Made by a program: the position numbers and the translations under genes. The notes under the pieces were generated by a model that was not told where the DNA came from, made no database searches, and worked only from the letters and a program-made list of their open reading frames with translations. Positions 51,519-60,029 of a stretch of DNA of 64,000 bases are shown here, piece after piece. Source of the stretch: Oscillatoria princeps RMCB-10 (GTDB lineage: Bacteria > Cyanobacteriota > Cyanobacteriia > Cyanobacteriales > Oscillatoriaceae); assembly GCA_019359235.1 (NCBI GenBank), contig JAHHHT010000025.1, forward strand, positions 1 to 64,000. Direction: 5' to 3'. Numbering within the stretch: the stretch's first letter is position 1; every line of letters begins with the position of its first letter.

Positions 51519-52378
51519 CTCCTGACGGTCAAAAGGCGCACTCTGCTCCTGCGCCTAGTTTCCCCGTCCGAGCCACCGTTTGGGCGGGGAGCCGGTGAAA
51601 GCCGCACCCGCCACTGGCTGCACGCACTTGACGCAACAAATTTTAATTAGCGCTTCGGTTTTGTTGCCTGCCCGTTGGTGTTTAGAATCAGGAAACCAGC
51701 GCCATTACTCCAGTGACAATTCCCAACTGCTGTCAGCTGAAATTGCCGGGCAGACTCTCAAGCCTGTAAACCGATCCTTCAAGTCGTTATTGTAGAGACG
51801 CAACGGACATGCAGACGCCATTTCTCGCGTCTCTACAAGAGACAGTTAACTCAAAACTTTCCTGTCAAACAATCAGCCTCTAAGAATGCCTTGACAAAGC
51901 ATAATAGTTGATGGTACAATCTGCCAAAACACCGATGGTATATCCGCAGGGACAAGCGGGGCATAAAAAAGATTGCGAACAGGCGAGCGCAACTTTTGTT
52001 TTGACCGGCAAGGGGGGAAGCTAGCCTTTGAGCGCCAAGACATGAAATCCTGTCTCTCTTATTGGCGCTCAAAGGCGCTCCGCAGCTGCGGGAAGCCGCC
52101 GCGTCCTGTGGCGGTAAAAAGAACACCAGGCGGAAGTACCAAAACGAGGCGGCTCGACAAATGATTGAATCCTGCCTATAATATTTTAGGATAAAGTAAC
52201 AGCAGGTCGCGGGCGCGGTCGAAAAGCGGGTTTTAGCTCTGGAAATAGAGAGCAATCGCGGATGCGCGTTCAGATTTGACCGCACTCTTTCCGCGCTCCG
52301 GCTCAAGCGCGGTGCGCCGAAGGTACAGGAGCCACTGACTGCTGCTGACAATTCCAGTATTCCAAGCCCGACAAACTC
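51519..52378. other. 860-bp gap without a convincing gene
   Basis: Contains an inverted pair TGTAGAGACGC (51791-51801) / GCGTCTCTACA (51827-51837) probably ending the lipoprotein transcript, and a GCGCCAA...TTGGCGC pair (about 52029-52067). A minus-strand frame through 51851-52399 has Cys/Arg-rich composition unlike a real protein. The helicase-like gene's promoter may lie near 52175-52200 (TATAATATT). Confidence 0.55.
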
Positions 52379-53959
52379 GTGATAGAGGTAGAAGTCCACA
52401 AGATACTGCGCACTTTCTTGCGCTCAGCCGGCGAGCCAATGTGGCCACACCATTTGACGATGGCGCGGCTGGTGGCTCGGGCGTTGCGGCTGGAGCGCAG
52501 CGCCCTGATGCAGACGGGCGTTTCGCCAACAGCCGCTGGCGGGCGATACCGGCTCAGCTATTTGATGCCGCTGCTGATGTGGCCAAACCGGGCGGTGCTG
52601 GTGGCGGCTGAGGAGGTGCAGCAGCGCTTGCTAAATGTGGAAATTCCCCAGCTGCAGCAGTGGATTGACAAGCAGAAGGCGATCCGCACCGGCTCGCGCT
52701 GGCCTTCGGAGGGCTTCCAGGGGCTGCTGCTGACTTCCCCGGAAGCTTGGCTGAAAGACCGGCTCGAAGGTGGGGGCGGGTTTCCAGCTGGGGTTGTGAC
52801 GGTGGTTGATGGCGCGGACGATCTGGAGGAGTGGGCGGAACGCCTGCTGAGTGCCGGCATTCACCCAGCGGACTGGAATGAACTGATGCTGGCCCGCCCG
52901 GACAGGGCCGAGGCGATCCGGGACGCCCGCGTGCGCCTGACGCGGGCGGTGTTCCAGCATCCCGCCAATCCTTATGAGTGCTGTTTGATGGAGGCTGAGG
53001 AGCGAGAGATTTTGACCGGCCTTTTCCGGGCGCTGCAACCGAGTTCTTCAACTGAGCCAGAGGCGGGTTGGGAAATCCGCCCGGACAGCAGTTGGGGGCT
53101 GCCGGCTGCTTGGTGCGGCTTTTGGCAGCGCTGGCAAACCAATGGCCAGCTGCTGTGGGCGGAAATCGCCCGCCGCCAGGGGCTGTTTTCTCTGTACTGC
53201 AGTCCGGTGGAGGTGGCTGAGGCGCTGAGGACGGTGTGGTTGCAGCAGCCGGTGGTGCTGATTGGGGCTGCCTTGGATTTGGAGGTGGAGGCGACGATTT
53301 ACCGCCAGCGGCTGGGGCTGGGAGATTTAACTTGTTTGAAGTTCTCGCCGGCAAGGCAAAATGAGTTAATTCAGCTGTATTTGCCAGACCGGCTGCCTTT
53401 GCCCAACACGCCCCAGTTTCAAGACGCCCTGATGCGGGAGTTTCGGGCGCTGCTGGGTGCCGGCGATGTCGAAACAGGACTGACGGTTCTGATTGTGGGG
53501 GATGTGCCGCTGAAGGCTCGTGCCGGTGCGGTGCTGGCGGCTGAGTTCGGCTCGCGGGTTCAGGTGGAGCGGACTTGTCTGGATGACCGGGGGATTTTGG
53601 TGACCGGCTGGGAGTTCTGGCTGGCGAATCAGGGGGTGCTGCCGGCACCGCACTTGCTGGCGATCGCCACGTTGCCGGTGCCCTCTTTGGAAAACCCTCT
53701 GGTTGCCGGTCGGGTGGCGCACTACAAGCTGCAGCGCCTGGACTGGTTTCGCCTGTACCTGTTGCCTAAGGCTTTGAGCACGCTACAGCGGGCCATCAGG
53801 CCGGTGCGGGATCGCCAGGGCGTCGTTGCCCTCCTCGACAGCCGCGTCCTGCACCGCAGCTATGGCCATCAAGTCCTGGCCGCCCTCAGCCCCCTGGCCC
53901 GCACTGACTATCTCGATGCCAGCTGGTTTGCCCAACCCGACCGCCCAGTTAGGGACTGA
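52379..53959 (+). CDS. DinG-type helicase-like protein with degenerate ATPase motifs
   Basis: 526 residues from GTG 52379. Seen: an N-terminal HDFLR-like helix followed by EPMWPHHLTMARLVARALRLERSALMQTG, equivalent to the Q/Walker A entry of DinG/XPD helicases. The P-loop reads AGGRYRLSYLMP with no GK(S/T). The DEAH-like site reads VVTVVDGADDLEEW (DGAD instead of DEAH). The C-terminal helicase_C_2 motifs are retained (GVVALLDSRVLHRSYGHQVLAALSP; ATLPVPSLENP). Known: DinG helicases are superfamily 2 enzymes needing both lost motifs for ATP hydrolysis. Inference: a catalytically inactive, cyanobacterial helicase derivative, perhaps a structural DNA-repair factor. Confidence 0.78.
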   Translation: MIEVEVHKILRTFLRSAGEPMWPHHLTMARLVARALRLERSALMQTGVSPTAAGGRYRLSYLMPLLMWPNRAVLVAAEEVQQRLLNVEIPQLQQWIDKQKAIRTGSRWPSEGFQGLLLTSPEAWLKDRLEGGGGFPAGVVTVVDGADDLEEWAERLLSAGIHPADWNELMLARPDRAEAIRDARVRLTRAVFQHPANPYECCLMEAEEREILTGLFRALQPSSSTEPEAGWEIRPDSSWGLPAAWCGFWQRWQTNGQLLWAEIARRQGLFSLYCSPVEVAEALRTVWLQQPVVLIGAALDLEVEATIYRQRLGLGDLTCLKFSPARQNELIQLYLPDRLPLPNTPQFQDALMREFRALLGAGDVETGLTVLIVGDVPLKARAGAVLAAEFGSRVQVERTCLDDRGILVTGWEFWLANQGVLPAPHLLAIATLPVPSLENPLVAGRVAHYKLQRLDWFRLYLLPKALSTLQRAIRPVRDRQGVVALLDSRVLHRSYGHQVLAALSPLARTDYLDASWFAQPDRPVRD

Positions 53960-54172
53960 GAGTAAATCTGTTTGTAGAATATTTCTATATTTTTGCAGCA
54001 ACCACCTGTTGCTGGCTTTTGCCATCAATTATTTTCGTAATTAATCTAACGGATAGGGTGAGTGGGGACGGAGCGGTGCCTGAGCAAAAGCTGTAATTTT
54101 GTTAAGAAACTGAGCGATCGGCGAAATGTAAGCGCTATTATCTATCTGACAGTAAACAGGCTCACTAAAGTT

Positions 54173-54370
54173 ATGGGTGAATCAAAGCGCCGCAAAACCG
54201 CCCTCGGGGACAAATACGGCCAAGAACCAACTATCCTTCCCTGGCTGCCGATTACCAAAAGACAAGCGGACGAGTTCATGAAATGGACTACCCGTGGAAC
54301 CTGGATCGGCATTGGACTGCTGATTGTAACTTGGATTACAGTGATCTTCATCGGTCCTAAGCTTGGCTGA
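54173..54370 (+). CDS. DUF2839 small membrane protein
   Basis: 65 residues from the ATG at 54173. Seen: conserved GESKRRKTALGDKYGQEP start, LPWLPITKRQADEF, then one membrane helix (about 43-62, GTWIGIGLLIVTWITVIFIG). Length and sequence match the cyanobacterial and algal DUF2839 family. Function unknown; probably a thylakoid or plasma membrane protein. Upstream in-frame codons (from 54062) are not conserved-looking and are excluded. Confidence 0.88.
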   Translation: MGESKRRKTALGDKYGQEPTILPWLPITKRQADEFMKWTTRGTWIGIGLLIVTWITVIFIGPKLG

Positions 54371-55044
54371 TGGCAGCTGAACTAAAGCCGGACAGCCTGA
54401 CACCCCAACCGGCTGAAGACCTATATAAATTCTAAATACATCTGATAACAAATTCCAAACAAATTAGGGCAGCTTGGGGCGTTGATTCCAGCCAGTGCGT
54501 CAGGGAGCCCGACTCAAGCAGAGCCTAATTTTTTTATCGGTCAGCTCAGTTGGCTTCAAGACATGTTATATATGGAACTCTATCTGAGCGGCTGGTGTCG
54601 GATAAAGAAAGCGATTGAGCTGATTATTGTTATTCCTGATACTTTGACCTCAGGGACGGTCAGTTAAGCTGATGCAAGCATCAGCCAATCGCCAGACAGT
54701 GGGCGGGCTGTAAATCTACCCAGAGGAGGAACCTGGTGGTCAGCGAGGCACATTAGAACTGCAGTATCCGGATAAATTTTCCGGGAGGGTAAGGGAGTTG
54801 AGGGAAGTAAACAGTCAAAAGTCACGCCCGCAAGAGGCCAAAGTAGCAATGGTTCCCTATTGCCTTGTGCCAAACGCCCCGACCTCACCGGGCTCCTTTG
54901 ACATTTGCTCAGGGAAACAGCCCGCACTCAGTTTTCAGGTTTTCGGGGGTCACGATCAGCGAGGAGGTTCCACCAGCCTGCTGAATTCTTAAGAAATTAT
55001 AAAATGCACCTTAAAATCGTAGGTGTGGTGATAGGAGGACAACC
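54371..55044. other. 674-bp gap
   Basis: A GCTGATG-CAAG-CATCAGC hairpin lies at about 54668-54685 and a second mostly GC-rich stretch at 54820-54900. AT-rich sequence at 54990-55020 probably carries the DUF1815 promoter. No protein gene or recognisable small RNA family. Confidence 0.5.
55033..55038 (+). promoter_or_regulatory. Ribosome binding site supporting the GTG start of the DUF1815 gene
   Basis: AGGAGG, six bases before GTG 55045; the best Shine-Dalgarno match in the window. Confidence 0.8.
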
Positions 55045-55389
55045 GTGTTTCTCAGACTTGCAGAACAACACAGACAATTCGTCCAGGATTTAGTGATGAA
55101 CCTTCAGGCCCTGGCCATCGTGCTAGAGCGGCGGGGCTATCTGGCATCCTGCTATACCTGCGGCGGTCAAATGAACAGTGCCTCTTTCATGGTGAGCCTC
55201 GCAGACAATCACCTGATCCGGTTTCTGGTGTCGGATTACGGCATAACCTGGACGGAAATGCGGGATGACCGGGAACTGATGAAACTAGAAGGCGCTGAAG
55301 CGATCAATCAGCTGCAGGAATTGGCCAATTTGGTGAAGTACCAGATCGCACCCCCTGAATGCTGCCCGCCCCTCGCTCAAAAGGTCTGA
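55045..55389 (+). CDS. DUF1815 family protein
   Basis: 114 residues from a GTG decided by a perfect ribosome binding site. Seen: MFLRLAEQHRQFVQDLVMNLQALAIVLERRGY, SCYTCGGQMNSASFMVSL, HLIRFLVSDYGITWTEMRDDREL, all characteristic of this small cyanobacterial family. A CYTC motif (CxxC) is present and might be redox-active or metal-binding. Cytosolic. Function unknown. Single gene. Confidence 0.9.
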   Translation: MFLRLAEQHRQFVQDLVMNLQALAIVLERRGYLASCYTCGGQMNSASFMVSLADNHLIRFLVSDYGITWTEMRDDRELMKLEGAEAINQLQELANLVKYQIAPPECCPPLAQKV

Positions 55390-55684
55390 GGCGTTGAGCG
55401 AGACGCTCTCCCCACCGGCGCTGCCCCGGGGTGGTGTCCTCTCTCTTGAGGGAGACACCAGCCGGCTTGAGGTGGGCGAGCGGCGCAATTTCTACGCCCA
55501 AAGTGGTACTCTGGAAGATGGGGGCTTGAGCCGGCTTTTCAGACCGTCACCAGGCTTTTGGGGCGACAGCTGCGCCCTCGCGCAGCAGCAACCGCTAACC
55601 AATCCGTGTCGTCAAGCCTCTCGATCCCTTACTTGACGATATACTGCTCTGTGCGGTGGGCCCAGAGCGCAGGAGGTTGAGCGA

Positions 55685-56572
55685 GTGTTGATGAATGCCC
55701 TAGAACAAGCTGGATGGCAGCACCATTTTGTTGAGACAAACCGTATCCGCTTGCACTGCGTCACCCAAGGACAGGGTGAGCTGGTTATTCTCCTGCACGG
55801 ATTCCCGGAGTTTTGGTATTCCTGGCGGTATCAAATACCCGCTTTGGCGCGGCATTTCAAGGTTGTGGTGCCGGATCTGCGCGGTTACAACGATTCCGAC
55901 AAGCCCGCCAGCGGCTATGACTTGGACACCCTGAGTGCGGATATTCGGGGTCTGATTTCCGGTTTGGGATATGTGAGAGCCCACATTGTGGGTCACGACT
56001 GGGGGGGCGCAATAGCGTGGCACCTGGCCCAAAAATTCCCCCAATACCTGCACCGGCTGGCCATTTTAAATGGGCCGCACCCGCAGCGGTTTTTGCAGGA
56101 ACTGGCGAATAATGCGGACCAGCTGCGCCGCAGCTGGTATTTGTTCGCGTTTCAGATACCGGGGATACCGGAGTGGCTGATCCAGCAGAATTTGAAAGAA
56201 TTTGTTAAGAATTTGTTTCGGCAAACTGCGATTCGCCAAGGGGCTTTTACCGCTGAGGCGACTAAGATATACCAGCAGGCGCTGGAAAAGCCTGGGGTGC
56301 TGGCGGCGGCGCTCAATTACTACCGGCAGCTGCTGTCGCCCCAGAATTGGCTGTCGCATTTGGGGCGAGAGCCGGTTCCCGTAACGGTGCCGACTTTGGT
56401 GCTGTGGGGGGAGGAAGATACGTTTTTGAGTCACCGGCTCACGGAGGGGTTGGAAAAGTTGATTTCGGCTCCTTTTAAACTGAAGTTTATACCTCAGTGC
56501 GGGCACTGGATTCAGCAGGAAGCTCCTGACACGGTAAATCGGGAACTGCTGAATTTTCTGCGGCAATCTTGA
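55685..56572 (+). CDS. Alpha/beta hydrolase, epoxide-hydrolase-like
   Basis: 295 residues from GTG 55685 (AGGAGG eight bases upstream); ATG 55691 is an alternative. Seen: oxyanion motif HGFPE (38-42) in HGFPEFWYSWRYQ, nucleophile Asp105 in GHDWGG, a cap region, a charge-relay Asp in WGEEDTFL and His in CGHWIQQE. An Asp nucleophile fits epoxide hydrolases and dehalogenases; the HGFPEFWYSWR motif favours epoxide hydrolase. Known: converts epoxides to diols via an ester intermediate. Substrate unknown. Single gene followed by GAAACCGGGTTTC repeats. Confidence 0.88.
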   Translation: MLMNALEQAGWQHHFVETNRIRLHCVTQGQGELVILLHGFPEFWYSWRYQIPALARHFKVVVPDLRGYNDSDKPASGYDLDTLSADIRGLISGLGYVRAHIVGHDWGGAIAWHLAQKFPQYLHRLAILNGPHPQRFLQELANNADQLRRSWYLFAFQIPGIPEWLIQQNLKEFVKNLFRQTAIRQGAFTAEATKIYQQALEKPGVLAAALNYYRQLLSPQNWLSHLGREPVPVTVPTLVLWGEEDTFLSHRLTEGLEKLISAPFKLKFIPQCGHWIQQEAPDTVNRELLNFLRQS

Positions 56573-56621
56573 GGTGCCGGTGGGTGCGGGCGAGTTGCCG
56601 GTGCCTGCGTTAGCGAATATG

Positions 56622-56656
56622 TAGAAACCGGGTTTCGCAGGAGTTACCCGGTTTCT
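56622..56656. repeat. GAAACCGGGTTTC palindrome downstream of the hydrolase
   Basis: AGAAACCGGGTTTC ... ACCCGGTTTCT with an 11-nt spacer, and a further half-copy (AACCCGGTTTCTTG) at about 56753. The 56573-56864 gap has no gene. Confidence 0.7.
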
Positions 56657-56864
56657 GATTATTGTGCGGGGGAGATGCCGGTTGGGGTTGGGGGTGGGCG
56701 AGATGCCGGTGCCGGTAAATCTCTCGGTTGGGATGCAAAAATTGTCGGAGGAACCCGGTTTCTTGAACGAAGGGCGAGCGCTTAAAATCAAAAACCAGGT
56801 GTTTCTATAACTGCAAAATAGCTTATTATAGATTTCCAACATACTTAGCGTCGATAGAGCCTTT

Positions 56865-57143
56865 ATGCAGTTTGAATGGGACGAAGCGAAGAGAGCGGAA
56901 AACATTATCAAACATCGGATTGACTTCGCAGATGTTCCTCAGATGTTTGATGGCCCTATGCTAAGTGAGCTTGATAAGCGTACTGACTATGGCGAGGAGC
57001 GCTGGCTGGGGATCGGCTTTTTGCGAAATACTGTAGCGGTTGTTGTTTGGACAGAACGACAATATGATATAATTAGAATTATATCAGAACGAAGGGCTAA
57101 CCGATATGAGCGCCAACGATTTGAACAATACCTCTCGGACTGA
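56865..57143 (+). CDS. brnT: BrnT family toxin
   Basis: 92 residues from ATG 56865. Seen: FEWDEAKRAENIIKHRIDFADVPQMFDGPM, ERWLGIGFL and the C-terminal RIISERRANRYERQRFEQY, all diagnostic of BrnT. Known: BrnT is a ribonuclease toxin inhibiting translation, neutralised by BrnA, which also autorepresses the operon. The antitoxin gene overlaps the last 38 bp, so the order is toxin first. Confidence 0.93.
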   Translation: MQFEWDEAKRAENIIKHRIDFADVPQMFDGPMLSELDKRTDYGEERWLGIGFLRNTVAVVVWTERQYDIIRIISERRANRYERQRFEQYLSD

Positions 57144-57369
57144 TTGGGCTGCACTAGAGGCGATGACTGATGAGGAAATCGATTACTCTGATATTCCCCC
57201 TCTGACGGAAGAGTTTTTTGAGAATGCTACTCTGAGAATACCAGCAGCCCAAGCTCGTAACTTGATTCAGCTAGATGCTGATGTGATGGCATGGTTTCGA
57301 GAGCAAGGTGCGGAGTATAGAAGCGCGATTAATTCGGTGTTGCGGCGTTATATAGAGAGTAGGAGATAG
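57106..57369 (+). CDS. brnA: BrnA family antitoxin
   Basis: 87 residues starting at ATG 57106 inside the brnT 3' end. Seen: acidic N-terminus (EEIDYSDIPPLTEEFFENA) that would bind BrnT and a C-terminal ribbon-helix-helix-like part (QLDADVMAWFREQGAEYRSAINSVLRRYIES). Known: dimeric repressor and toxin inhibitor. Completes a canonical type II toxin-antitoxin pair. Confidence 0.93.
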   Translation: MSANDLNNTSRTDWAALEAMTDEEIDYSDIPPLTEEFFENATLRIPAAQARNLIQLDADVMAWFREQGAEYRSAINSVLRRYIESRR

Positions 57370-57395
57370 CTTGGGAACAGAAACCGGGGAGTTTC

Positions 57396-57600
57396 AGAAA
57401 CCGGGTTTCTTAGAGAAAGCCGGTTTCTTTGCAGTCGCCTGGGGGTGAGAAACCGGGTTTCTTAACCCAATCTCGGTTAGGATGCAAAGATTATCGCAGA
57501 AAGCCGGTTTCTTTCTAGTGGCGTGGGGGGTGAGAAACCAGGTTTCTTAGCCAAATCTCGGTTGGGATGCAGAAGTTATCGCAAAAACCCGGTTTCTAGT
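57396..57600. repeat. Approximately 85-bp tandem repeats built on GAAACC(G/A)GGTTTCT
   Basis: The sequence GGTGAGAAACC(G/A)GGTTTCTTA..CCAAATCTCGGTTGGGATGCA recurs at 57445 and 57530 (period 85 bp), with a partial third copy, and a leading palindrome at 57396-57428. It lies in the 547-bp gene-free gap downstream of brnA. At about 57829-57853 is a GGGTGCGTTCC...AACGCACCC hairpin before the SLH gene. Confidence 0.75.
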
Positions 57601-57916
57601 ATAGTGGCGTGGGTGCAAGATATCCCCAAATTTTTGCCTCACTGAGAAGGGCGCTCAGAGATGATTCACGGACTGATTCCAAAGGGCGAAATATTGTTTT
57701 TCTTCTGGCAGCCCATCTGTTATTTGTCAAAGGCTGTTACAAAAATTAAACCGGCACACCAGCTGCGTTGGAAACCTGTGACTTTTCCTAAAATATTATG
57801 ACCCAGCGAAGAGGAGGGATATCCCACTGGGGTGCGTTCCGGAGAAACGCACCCTGCTAATTCCTGATGGCTCTCAGCCCCTTTCGTTAATTGTGGCATA
57901 ACTATAATTCAAGAAT

Positions 57917-59695
57917 ATGTTACAATTTTTGACAGCCCTAACCGCGAGGGGCGCGGCACGCCGCCGCACCGGCAGCAAGAGGCGGTCGCTTTGGCTGCTG
58001 GCGGCTCTGTGCCTGACACCGGCACTGCTGGGGACTCCCGCCACAGCGCAAACCCGATTTACCGATATCCGAGGGCACTGGGCGCAACCTTGTATTGAAC
58101 AGCTCGCCAGCCAGCAGGTGATCGCCGGCTACCCGGATGGCCGGTTTCGCCCCAATTTCCCGGTGAAAAGAGCCGAGTTTGCGGCGATGATTCGCAAAGC
58201 TTTCCCTTTTGCCTCGACGGTGCGCCCAGCAATTTCCTTTAGCGATATCTCCCAGAGAAACTGGGCTTACTCTGCGATTCGGCAAGCCTATCAAACCGGC
58301 TTCCTTTCTGGCTATCCGGGGCGGGTGTTCAAGCCCAATCAAAACATTTCCCGCGTGCAAGTTTTGGTGGCTTTGACGAGTGGGATGGATTACGCGCCGG
58401 GAGGGTTTTCCTCTCTCAATTTAATGACACTCTTTGACGATGCGGCGCAGATTCCGGACTATGCTGTGAGTGCGGTGGCGGCTGCTGCGGAAAACCGTCT
58501 CGTCGTCAATTACCCCAATGTCGAGTTGCTCAGACCAAATCAGCAAGCCACGCGAGCTGAGGTGGCAACTTTTTTGTGTCAAGCTTTGCTGGGGGACAGT
58601 TCGCCGGTGCCGGAGGAGTATGTCGCTCAGTCGCAGGGAGAAGCGCCGGTGAACTCGTGGGAGAATTCCCAGTTGCTGCGCGCGCTGCGGGTAGATCGCG
58701 AGCTTTACAATAGCGGTTACACCACAATTCAGGCGGTGGCGATTAGCCCCGACGGCACAACGCTGGCGATTAGCAGCCACAATTACGAGCGTGCGGCGGG
58801 CGAGGGAAAAACTCACCTGACGCTGTGGAATTTGCAGACTGGGAAAATGAGGCGAACCCTGTTGCGGGGAACGGCGGGTGAGTCTTTTGGGGCGTCGGAT
58901 CAAGAGCCACAAAACAGCCTCACCGGCACTTTCGCTCGCGCAATTGCCTTCAGTCCCGACGGTCAGATGGTTGCTGCCGGTTTGTCGGACAAAAGTGTTA
59001 AAGTTTGGGAGGTGGGAACCGGCGCGGAAATCTACAAGTTCTCCGGACACCTCTACGGCGTTCACGCTGTTGCTTTCAGTCCGGATGGGCAAACTTTGGC
59101 GAGCGGAAGTTCCGACAGCACTGTTAAGGTGTGGGATCTCTATTCCGGTCGTCTCATCCGCACGCTTACGGGACATTCAGGGAGAGTTGCAGCTTTGGCT
59201 TTCAGTCCGGACAGCACTACTTTAGCCAGCGGTTCTTCTGATAAGACTATTAACCTGTGGGATCTGGCAAATGGCAGGTCGATTCGCCGGCTGAATAATG
59301 GAGGGGGCGTGGGTTCTCTTACTTTTGCTGCCAATGGGCAAAGGCTTGCTAGCACCTGCGATTACACCTGCTTTACGCAGGCATCTAATCCGGGAAATAT
59401 CCAGGGTGTTAAACTGTGGGATTGGCGGACGGGCAGAACTATTTCCCTGAATGCCGGTGCTGCTTATCAGCGTGCTTGGGTGACATCTATAAGCCCTGAT
59501 TTGCAGACTGTTGCCGGCTATGTTTATATTCAGCCACCGGGAGGTACGGGGAGGAATCAAGTCGTGATCTGGGATGTGTCAACGGGACGAACCCTTCGCA
59601 CTATTGAGCCGGCGGCATGGCCCATTACTTTCAGCCCTGATGGCCAGCTGTTTGTCAGCACTGTGACCGGCAGTGGCGTGCAGGTTTGGCGGTAA
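57917..59695 (+). CDS. SLH-domain protein with WD40 repeats
   Basis: 592 residues from ATG 57917. Seen: a signal peptide (RRSLWLLAALCLTPALLGTPATAQ, cleavage near 45), three SLH domains (about 46-100, 105-165, 170-235: FTDIRGHWAQPCIEQL, FSDISQRNWAYSAIRQ, FDDAAQIPDYAVSAV), then about six WD40 units (about 260-590: AIAFSPDGQMVAAGLSDKSVKVW, AVAFSPDGQTLASGSSDSTVKVW). Known: SLH domains anchor to secondary wall polymer or porins; WD40 propellers bind proteins and are normally cytosolic. Inference: an exported envelope protein presenting a propeller as a docking platform. Monocistronic. Confidence 0.88.
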   Translation: MLQFLTALTARGAARRRTGSKRRSLWLLAALCLTPALLGTPATAQTRFTDIRGHWAQPCIEQLASQQVIAGYPDGRFRPNFPVKRAEFAAMIRKAFPFASTVRPAISFSDISQRNWAYSAIRQAYQTGFLSGYPGRVFKPNQNISRVQVLVALTSGMDYAPGGFSSLNLMTLFDDAAQIPDYAVSAVAAAAENRLVVNYPNVELLRPNQQATRAEVATFLCQALLGDSSPVPEEYVAQSQGEAPVNSWENSQLLRALRVDRELYNSGYTTIQAVAISPDGTTLAISSHNYERAAGEGKTHLTLWNLQTGKMRRTLLRGTAGESFGASDQEPQNSLTGTFARAIAFSPDGQMVAAGLSDKSVKVWEVGTGAEIYKFSGHLYGVHAVAFSPDGQTLASGSSDSTVKVWDLYSGRLIRTLTGHSGRVAALAFSPDSTTLASGSSDKTINLWDLANGRSIRRLNNGGGVGSLTFAANGQRLASTCDYTCFTQASNPGNIQGVKLWDWRTGRTISLNAGAAYQRAWVTSISPDLQTVAGYVYIQPPGGTGRNQVVIWDVSTGRTLRTIEPAAWPITFSPDGQLFVSTVTGSGVQVWR

Positions 59696-59862
59696 TATCA
59701 ATTTGGGATTTAGATGCAAGGATTTTGGATTGTAGGGGCGGGTTTCTTGTAGGGGCGGGCTCACCCGAAATATTTCTGACACAGCTGAGGATGTTAATAA
59801 ACCCGCCCCCGCCCTTGCAGAAAGCCGGTCAGCGTTCTATAATACCGACGTTACCAGAAAGC

Positions 59863-59933
59863 AGTAGGGTGCGTTCCGCCGGCAACAGCACCCCAATTCT
59901 GGGGAGTATTCCATGCAGCGGAACGCACCCTAC
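59863..59933. repeat. GTAGGGTGCGTTCCGC inverted-repeat element in the 59696-60029 gap
   Basis: Arms GTAGGGTGCGTTCCGC (59863-59878) and GCGGAACGCACCCTAC (59918-59933) enclose 39 bp containing CCCCAATTCTGGGG. Further C-tracts (59946-59990) follow. No gene in the gap. Confidence 0.75.
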
Positions 59934-60029
59934 ATCTGCAACACCCCCCAACCCCTCACCCCCCCACCCCCCTCTCCCACAAAGGGAGAGGGGGGTAAGA
60001 ACTAGATATTATTTGGAAGTTGCGATCAC

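Noticed and set aside
51851-52399. 182-codon minus-strand frame
   Set aside because: Cys/Arg/Ser-rich composition, overlaps an inverted repeat and the start of the helicase-like gene; no supporting start site.
52554-53648. 364-codon antisense frame in the helicase-like gene
   Set aside because: Pro/Ser/Ala-rich antisense of a GC-rich gene; the sense strand has recognisable helicase motifs.
54482-54992. Short frames in the 54371-55044 gap
   Set aside because: No homology-like motifs, no ribosome sites and inconsistent composition.
56066-56911. 281-codon minus-strand frame opposite the alpha/beta hydrolase
   Set aside because: Antisense of a gene with a full catalytic triad; product is Arg/Pro/Gln-rich without a fold signature.
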